Origin: an uncultured Alphaproteobacteria bacterium
GTDB lineage: Bacteria; Pseudomonadota; Alphaproteobacteria; Paracaedibacterales; CAITNM01
Direction: 5' to 3'
Length of the DNA stretch: 50,355 nucleotides
Assembly: GCA_903893805.1 (NCBI GenBank)
Contig: CAITNM010000034.1
Coordinates: 1 to 50,355, forward strand
The notes beneath the pieces are model-generated. The model was not told where the DNA came from. It searched no databases and saw nothing but the letters and a program-made list of their open reading frames with translations. Positions 46,609-50,355 of this stretch are shown one piece after another. Made by a program: the position numbers and the translations under genes. Numbering within the stretch: the stretch's first letter is position 1; every line of letters begins with the position of its first letter.

Positions 46609-47592
46609 ATGACAAAATTAACAATACGTTCTATAAAAACCTATATAAAAATGAAGACTTTTGAAATGCCGATTGTTACTCGTGAAATAGCTATAAAATA
46701 TTTGATCGATCACAACGTTGTGGCTATTCCAACGGAAACTGTTTATGGACTTGCGGCCGACGCTACTAGTGATGAAGCCGTTGCAAAAATTTATTCTTTA
46801 AAGAGCCGTCCTCAATTTAACCCTCTTATTATGCATGTGCCTTTCATTGATATGGTTGAAGAATGGGCAAATATTTCTGAATTTGCTAGGGAGTTGATGG
46901 AAGAATTTTGGAATAAACGCGGAGCTTCAATTAGTTTTGTTCTAGAGTTAAAAAAGAGCCACCCACTTTCATTGCTGGCGCTTGCGGGGTTAAGTACGGT
47001 GGCGGTTAGAAGGCCAAACCATCCTATGGCCATAGACATATTAAATAGTTTGCCGTTTCCTTTGGCGGCACCCAGCGCAAATCGTTCTAACATGCTTAGC
47101 ACTACCACAGCCAACCACGTGTTAAATAACTTAGGGAAACAAGTACCAGTAGTTGACGGAGGGAGTTGTGTGGTGGGATTGGAATCAACAATAGTTGATA
47201 TTACTCAAGATCAAATGACAATCTTACGTCTAGGGGCAGTCACTGATGTGGATTTAGAGCCCTTTGGTAAAGTGAATCATGCAAATATTGATGGCGCAAT
47301 TAAAGCGCCTGGCATGATGAGGCGACATTATTCGCCGCAAAGACCTTTAAAAATGAACGTGGCTGAAAAAGAATTTGAAATGGCTCTGCTTGGATTTGGT
47401 GATTGCCCCGGTGCAGATCTTAACCTAAGTACGTCGGGAAATTTAAATGAAGCTGCTTCGAATTTATTTCGCTACTTGCATGAGCTTGATAAAGAGCCTT
47501 TTTCGTCTATTGGAGTAAGTGCAATTACTAATACAGGAATTGGCAAAGCAATCAACGACCGTTTGAGGCGGGCTTGCGTGGCTACATACTAA
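46609..47592 (+). CDS. tsaC: Threonylcarbamoyl-AMP synthase (Sua5/TsaC)
   Basis: A 327-residue enzyme that makes threonylcarbamoyl-AMP from threonine, bicarbonate and ATP for tRNA t6A37. VVAIPTETVYGLAADAT (about 37-53), KSRPQFNPLIMHV, VAVRRPNHPMA and PLAAPSANRSNMLSTTTANHV form the YrdC core. GLESTIVDIT and the C-terminal PGMMRRHYSPQRPL with a Sua5 domain make it the long Sua5 type. The true start may be ATG 46651 or 46666, since no candidate has a strong ribosome site. Confidence 0.94.
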   Translation: MTKLTIRSIKTYIKMKTFEMPIVTREIAIKYLIDHNVVAIPTETVYGLAADATSDEAVAKIYSLKSRPQFNPLIMHVPFIDMVEEWANISEFARELMEEFWNKRGASISFVLELKKSHPLSLLALAGLSTVAVRRPNHPMAIDILNSLPFPLAAPSANRSNMLSTTTANHVLNNLGKQVPVVDGGSCVVGLESTIVDITQDQMTILRLGAVTDVDLEPFGKVNHANIDGAIKAPGMMRRHYSPQRPLKMNVAEKEFEMALLGFGDCPGADLNLSTSGNLNEAASNLFRYLHELDKEPFSSIGVSAITNTGIGKAINDRLRRACVATY

Positions 47593-47630
47593 AGTGGAAA
47601 AATTTTAGGAAAATGATTGTTTATTTGAGT

Positions 47631-47677
47631 TGGTTGCGGGGGCTGGATTTGAACCAACGACCTTCAGGTTATGAGCC
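47631..47677 (-). pseudogene. 3' half of initiator tRNA-fMet (attachment-site scar)
   Basis: Forty-seven nucleotides on the minus strand match initiator tRNA-Met from the anticodon loop (GGCTCATAACC) through the T arm (GTTGGTTCAAATCCAGC) to the acceptor 3' strand and CCA. The 5' half (D arm and acceptor 5' strand) is absent; the sequence turns to unrelated AT-rich DNA at 47678. Tyrosine integrases often recombine at tRNA 3' halves, leaving just such a fragment at one element end. The intact gene would then lie on the far side, beyond 50355. Confidence 0.85.
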
Positions 47678-47972
47678 ACTTGTTTTTTAGCTATATCTCC
47701 TTATACAAAATTATATAAATCCTCATAAACACTAGATTACAAGCTGTTTATGCTCTAATGTTATTTAACAAAAATATATCGAAAGTTTTACAGCAATTGC
47801 TTAGCAATAATAGAAAAAAAAGAGACTTAAAAACTAAATTTTTGCTCATAACACTATTAAAAGTGGAGTGATTACGTTGATTGTAACCCCGCTCAGTAAA
47901 CAAGATATTAAGAACCCTCCATCTTTTTCTATTTCTAAAAAGCTAAGCCTTTACTATATCAAGACAAAAAAT
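47678..47972. other. AT-rich stretch beside the tRNA fragment
   Basis: About 295 bp with no convincing gene on either strand. A plus-strand frame opens at 47868 but only shadows the minus-strand gene at 47973-48260. No integrase, terminal repeat or RNA gene is seen here. Base composition is more AT-rich than the tsaC side. Confidence 0.4.
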
Positions 47973-48260
47973 TTATTGAGTTATTCTCTTCAATGCCGGC
48001 CAGCGATTCTTTACACGATAGGTATGGGCAATGTAATCAGCAGCCTCTGCTGCATACAAAAAAGACTCAAATGTTCCAATGAAATGTTCAACGAGTTTGT
48101 CTGTCACCAAATATTCTTCTGACTTAACCACTTCAAAATACACATCATCTTGGTCATGTACCCGGAAGATTCTGCATGAAACCCACGGAAGATCAGAAGG
48201 AATGCAAGAGATGTTAAAGTCTAAACCGTCATCTGTGTCATAAAGCAGGAACTTTTGCAT
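47973..48260 (-). CDS. Hypothetical protein, about 95 residues
   Basis: A small, soluble, mildly acidic protein beginning MQKFLLYDTDDGLDFNISCI. No signal peptide or membrane segment is visible. Conserved-looking aromatic and charged stretches include IFRVHDQDDVYFEVVKSEEYL and AAEAADYIAHTYRVKNRW. GAGG lies 7 bases ahead of the ATG, which supports this strand over the overlapping plus-strand frame. I recognise no family. It is the first gene inside the region bounded by the tRNA-fMet fragment. Confidence 0.6.
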   Translation of the reverse strand: MQKFLLYDTDDGLDFNISCIPSDLPWVSCRIFRVHDQDDVYFEVVKSEEYLVTDKLVEHFIGTFESFLYAAEAADYIAHTYRVKNRWPALKRITQ

Positions 48261-48483
48261 AAAGTCCTCATTTTACCCCATAATTCAGTGTAAAATACGA
48301 TGGGTTAATGGAGTATTAATTATGATCAAATGATGTATACGAATACCAACCTAAAATTTTTGCAAGGTGCAATTAATATTGATTTCCCCTATTACAAAAA
48401 AAACTTTTGAATGACATTTAAGCAGAGATAAAGGCATGCTGATTTTTATTGCATGGGTAAAAAGGTGATAAGGAAAGCAAATC

Positions 48484-48942
48484 ATGACCCAAACAGATAT
48501 TTTTGCAAAACATACTCAAAAAGCCAAAGAGTGGCTTAACCAGATAGAAGAACGCGCTGGTTCGGATGACAGCAAGAAGTCTTTTGCTGCCCTCCGTGCA
48601 ACTCTCCATCGATTGAGAGATAATCTACCCATAGAAACTGTTCTTCATCTCAATGCGCAATTACCGCTCATTATAAAGGGAATATTGGTTGAAAATTGGC
48701 ACCCAAGTGAATGCCTTATTAAAGATAAGAAATTTGAAGTTTTTTTAGACGGGGTAGAAGAAGAATTTCATAATGTAGACGTAGACGTAGAAATTTGGAT
48801 ATACGCAGTTCTTCAAGTTCTATCTTCACATATTTCACAAGGAGAGATAGAAAAAATAAGAGCAGTCTTGCCACGCGAAATAAGAGAATTGTGGGAAGCG
48901 GCGCTGTTGTTTGAGAATGAATATACTTCCGCTATTACTTAA
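48484..48942 (+). CDS. DUF2267-family protein
   Basis: A 152-residue soluble protein with the DUF2267 pattern: TQKAKEWLNQIEERAGSDDSKK, FAALRATLHRLRDNLPIETVLHLNAQLPLIIKGIL and then WHPSE with the charged E-F-L segment. A second helical half (about 85-145) contains VLPREIRELWEA. The molecular role of DUF2267 proteins is unknown; they are sometimes found beside stress genes. AAGGAAAG precedes the ATG. It lies in the putative island and is convergent with the broken gene that follows. Confidence 0.85.
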   Translation: MTQTDIFAKHTQKAKEWLNQIEERAGSDDSKKSFAALRATLHRLRDNLPIETVLHLNAQLPLIIKGILVENWHPSECLIKDKKFEVFLDGVEEEFHNVDVDVEIWIYAVLQVLSSHISQGEIEKIRAVLPREIRELWEAALLFENEYTSAIT

Positions 48943-48953
48943 AAAGGAGGAAT

Positions 48954-49834
48954 TTAATAAACTCCCTCTGCTTCTGAAATGGCATTGCGGCGGCTTTTTC
49001 CTCTACTTTGTTTTTTTTCTGGCTCAGGACCAAGTTTTGCTAATTCTTGCTTACATCTTTGCACATGCTCTTGAAGCCATTCAATATCCTCATGGCATTC
49101 AATTAGCTCATCTTCGAGCTGTCTCGTTTTTACTATTTTAAGCCGAGATTACAGCTTCACTGCTTGCGCTCTTTTTTCTGCTAAATCACTATACCACTCT
49201 TTCAATGCATCATGTAAGTACCCTCGCTTTCTTTCTAAAGCTCTAGCACTCATTTTTATTGAGGCAGCTTCCAATGTAGAGTCAACTTCAACATTTGGAG
49301 CAAGTAAAGAATTAGCATGGTTAGCAGACGATAAGGGTATTACTGCTTCAAGAGACGCTGCTCTTGGAAAAATTTCTGTTTCTGTTCTAGCCAGCTGAAC
49401 TTCATTCCTACTTTCAATTAAATCTAGGTTTTTTGTCGGTATTGATGTATCTGCACTTTTAGGAAGCAATGCCTGTCTAGGGGATACTTCAGGCAAAAAT
49501 GGAGCGGACGCTGATTTACTTGTTTCATTTCTTACAGCAGGTGCAATTTTTTCTGCACTTTCTGCAGAGCTACCCGTCATTATTGATACTGTTGTATTTG
49601 TAGAGGCTTCTGAAGAAGCTGGTGAATTTAGCATTACGTTCGTACTAGATGAACTTTTTTTGGGAAGCTTAATAAGCGGCAAGTTCTTTTTTTCTTAGGT
49701 TTCGCATGAGCTGCAGCTGCATTAGCACGAAGACTTGTCACAAAACCATCTTTTTTCTTAGCATTAAGGTTTTGAGAAGCATTAACAGTAGCTGAAAAAA
49801 ATGCAAAGCTCAGCACAAGCAATAAATTCATCAC
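48954..49834 (-). pseudogene. Broken gene for a secreted Ser/Ala-rich coiled-coil protein
   Basis: Three pieces read as one gene. The first (49834 down to about 49700) encodes a signal peptide, MMNLLLVLSFAFFSATVNAS, and a basic stretch KPKKK. At a seven-A run around 49690 the frame shifts, and the second piece (to 49149) continues LPLIKLPKKSSSSTNVM, a Ser/Thr/Ala-rich middle and helical ALKEWYSDLAEKRAQAVKL. After TAA 49149-49151 the same frame runs on for 64 codons with coiled-coil sequence, ELIECHEDIEWLQEHVQRCK, to TAA 48954. That tail has no ATG of its own. A repaired protein would have about 293 residues; no family is recognised. Confidence 0.75.
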
Positions 49835-50168
49835 AATAAACTTATTTATTAAGTAATAAAAAATTATACAAATAAAGTATTTAATTAGTTGTTAAAATTT
49901 CATTTTTTAAAGACAAAAATAATCCCATAAACGGCCGTTTGTAGGACCAAGAAATCGTGTCTTTTTGTAATTTTGGTAGAATGAGGAATAAGAGAAACGT
50001 AATTTCATTGAAGAGGAGTTCTGAACTTAATGAAGAGAATGTCTGCAGATGACAAAAAAAGTTTTTCTCTTTGGTCTCAAAAAAGTCTCTAAACTCATCT
50101 CAGTAATAGAGTCCCATTGTTAAATGTTATTGTTGGGTTTTAGGATAAAATTCTCGCATAGACATGAA
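49835..50168. other. Intergenic stretch with a 12-bp palindrome
   Basis: About 330 bp without a clear gene. It holds a perfect 12-bp palindrome, AAACGGCCGTTT (49929-49940), which is GC-rich at its centre in AT-rich surroundings. A tiny frame at 50031 (MKRMSADDKKSFSLWSQKSL) follows GAGGAG 14 bases upstream; it may be a remnant. The palindrome could be an operator, but nothing confirms it. Confidence 0.4.
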
Positions 50169-50355
50169 TCAGTAATTCACGATTTCAGACACGCCATGCC
50201 TCACTGAAAATCTATTATAAGCATCTAGCGTTTCTTGCTTTAGTTGAAATGCACGATTCTCATAAACTTCAGACCGTAGCCATTCTACTTCCTTAGCTAA
50301 ATCCTCAATCGAGATGGTTCTATGCCAGGTTCTACGTTCACTATCCCAACGGTAT
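50169..50355 (-). CDS. C-terminus of an exonuclease-like gene (cut by the window edge)
   Basis: The last 62 codons of a minus-strand gene whose 5' part lies outside the window. The residues run YRWDSERRTWHRTI, then LAKEVEWLRSEVYENRAF and AYNRFSVRHG to TGA at 50169-50171. The pattern Y-R-W-D-x-x-x-R-x-W followed by E-x-E-W-L-x-x-E-V-Y is what I recall from the C-terminal tail of some DNA polymerase III epsilon-like 3'-5' exonucleases. That assignment is from memory and needs the missing catalytic part. It would be a mobile-element or repair gene in the putative island. Confidence 0.55.
   Translation of the reverse strand, partial: YRWDSERRTWHRTISIEDLAKEVEWLRSEVYENRAFQLKQETLDAYNRFSVRHGVSEIVNY

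Noticed and set aside
47631-47677. tRNA-fMet fragment as the 3' exon of a tRNA split by a group I intron.
   Set aside because: No 5' exon with D arm and acceptor strand is visible in the following 2.7 kb, and no intron core was recognised.
47868-48122. Plus-strand frame of 84 codons beside the tRNA fragment.
   Set aside because: It overlaps the minus-strand gene at 47973-48260, which has GAGG before its ATG; the plus-strand residues look like noise.
48911-49141. Plus-strand frame of 76 codons with hydrophobic residues after the DUF2267 gene.
   Set aside because: The opposite strand carries the coiled-coil tail of the broken secreted gene, with far more protein-like composition.
7182-49151. 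Both internal stops (7182-7184 and 49149-49151) are TAA, and the first stands where relatives have Gln, hinting at UAA read as Gln as in ciliates.
   Set aside because: Many intact genes in the window end with TAA, RF1 is intact with its P-x-T motif, and each affected gene also has a frameshift. A simple CAA-to-TAA mutation is enough.
1-50355. CRISPR array, rRNA operon, insertion sequence or replication origin.
   Set aside because: No regularly spaced repeats, rRNA-like stretches, intact transposase genes or DnaA-box clusters were seen on reading both strands.

Overview
The window is AT-rich bacterial chromosome with the gene set of an alphaproteobacterium. Pointers are a CckA-type hybrid kinase next to recA, sdhCDAB in the alphaproteobacterial order, a K+-independent H+-pyrophosphatase, GatCAB, WaaA, LptC and a TerC protein. 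Strong A/T bias, long A and T homopolymers, three visibly broken genes and ProP-like MFS and RelA/SpoT HD-domain relatives suggest a host-associated lineage of the Holosporales/Rickettsiales kind. That placement is an inference from gene content; no rRNA lies in the window.

Layout. 1-5.5 kb: rne faces three flagellar genes (a FliK-like gene, flgD, flgE-like). 5.5-9.1 kb: a small secreted repeat protein, a biotin ligase without DNA-binding domain, a decayed (p)ppGpp-hydrolase-like gene, an MFS transporter with a duplicated 5' end, and infA. 9.2-15 kb: recA and cckA on the minus strand, then a Lon-N-domain protein, a Trm112-like protein and Kdo transferase waaA. 14.9-16.3 kb: a BacNav-like ion channel with an unusual pore and voltage sensor, and a lipoprotein. 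16.7-21 kb: sdhCDAB and TerC. 21-27.2 kb: a lipoprotein convergent with ssb, an A-type Fe-S carrier, a secreted methyltransferase-like protein, xthA and gatCAB. 27.3-32.7 kb: hpf, an MsbA-like ABC exporter, an O-antigen ligase-like protein, yebC and prfA. 33.3-43.1 kb: elongator tRNA-Met, an O-methyltransferase, an SDR, hppA, a deacetylase/glycosyltransferase pair, a translationally coupled FlaR-like kinase/GNAT/broken SDR set, era, lptC, tRNA-Leu(CAA) and a GST. 43.1-47.6 kb: comEC, xseB, nusB, a divergent ribH and a Sua5-type tsaC.

Right end. At 47631-47677 lies the 3' half (anticodon loop to CCA) of an initiator tRNA-fMet with no 5' half. Beyond it the content changes to sparse genes: a small unknown protein, a DUF2267 protein, a secreted protein broken by a frameshift and a stop, and the C-terminus of an exonuclease-like gene running off the window. 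This fits one end of an integrated element whose other end, with the intact tRNA, should lie beyond the window.

Cell-envelope genes (waaA, msbA-like, waaL-like, lptC, the glycosyltransferase and deacetylase) recur throughout, so this cell appears to make LPS. Together with the flagellar genes this suggests a Gram-negative symbiont that keeps an outer membrane and perhaps a motile stage. No complete new system is demonstrated. The strongest leads are the tRNA-fMet-bounded island, the aspartate-pore channel, the genes broken at A7 runs and the divergent lumazine synthase.
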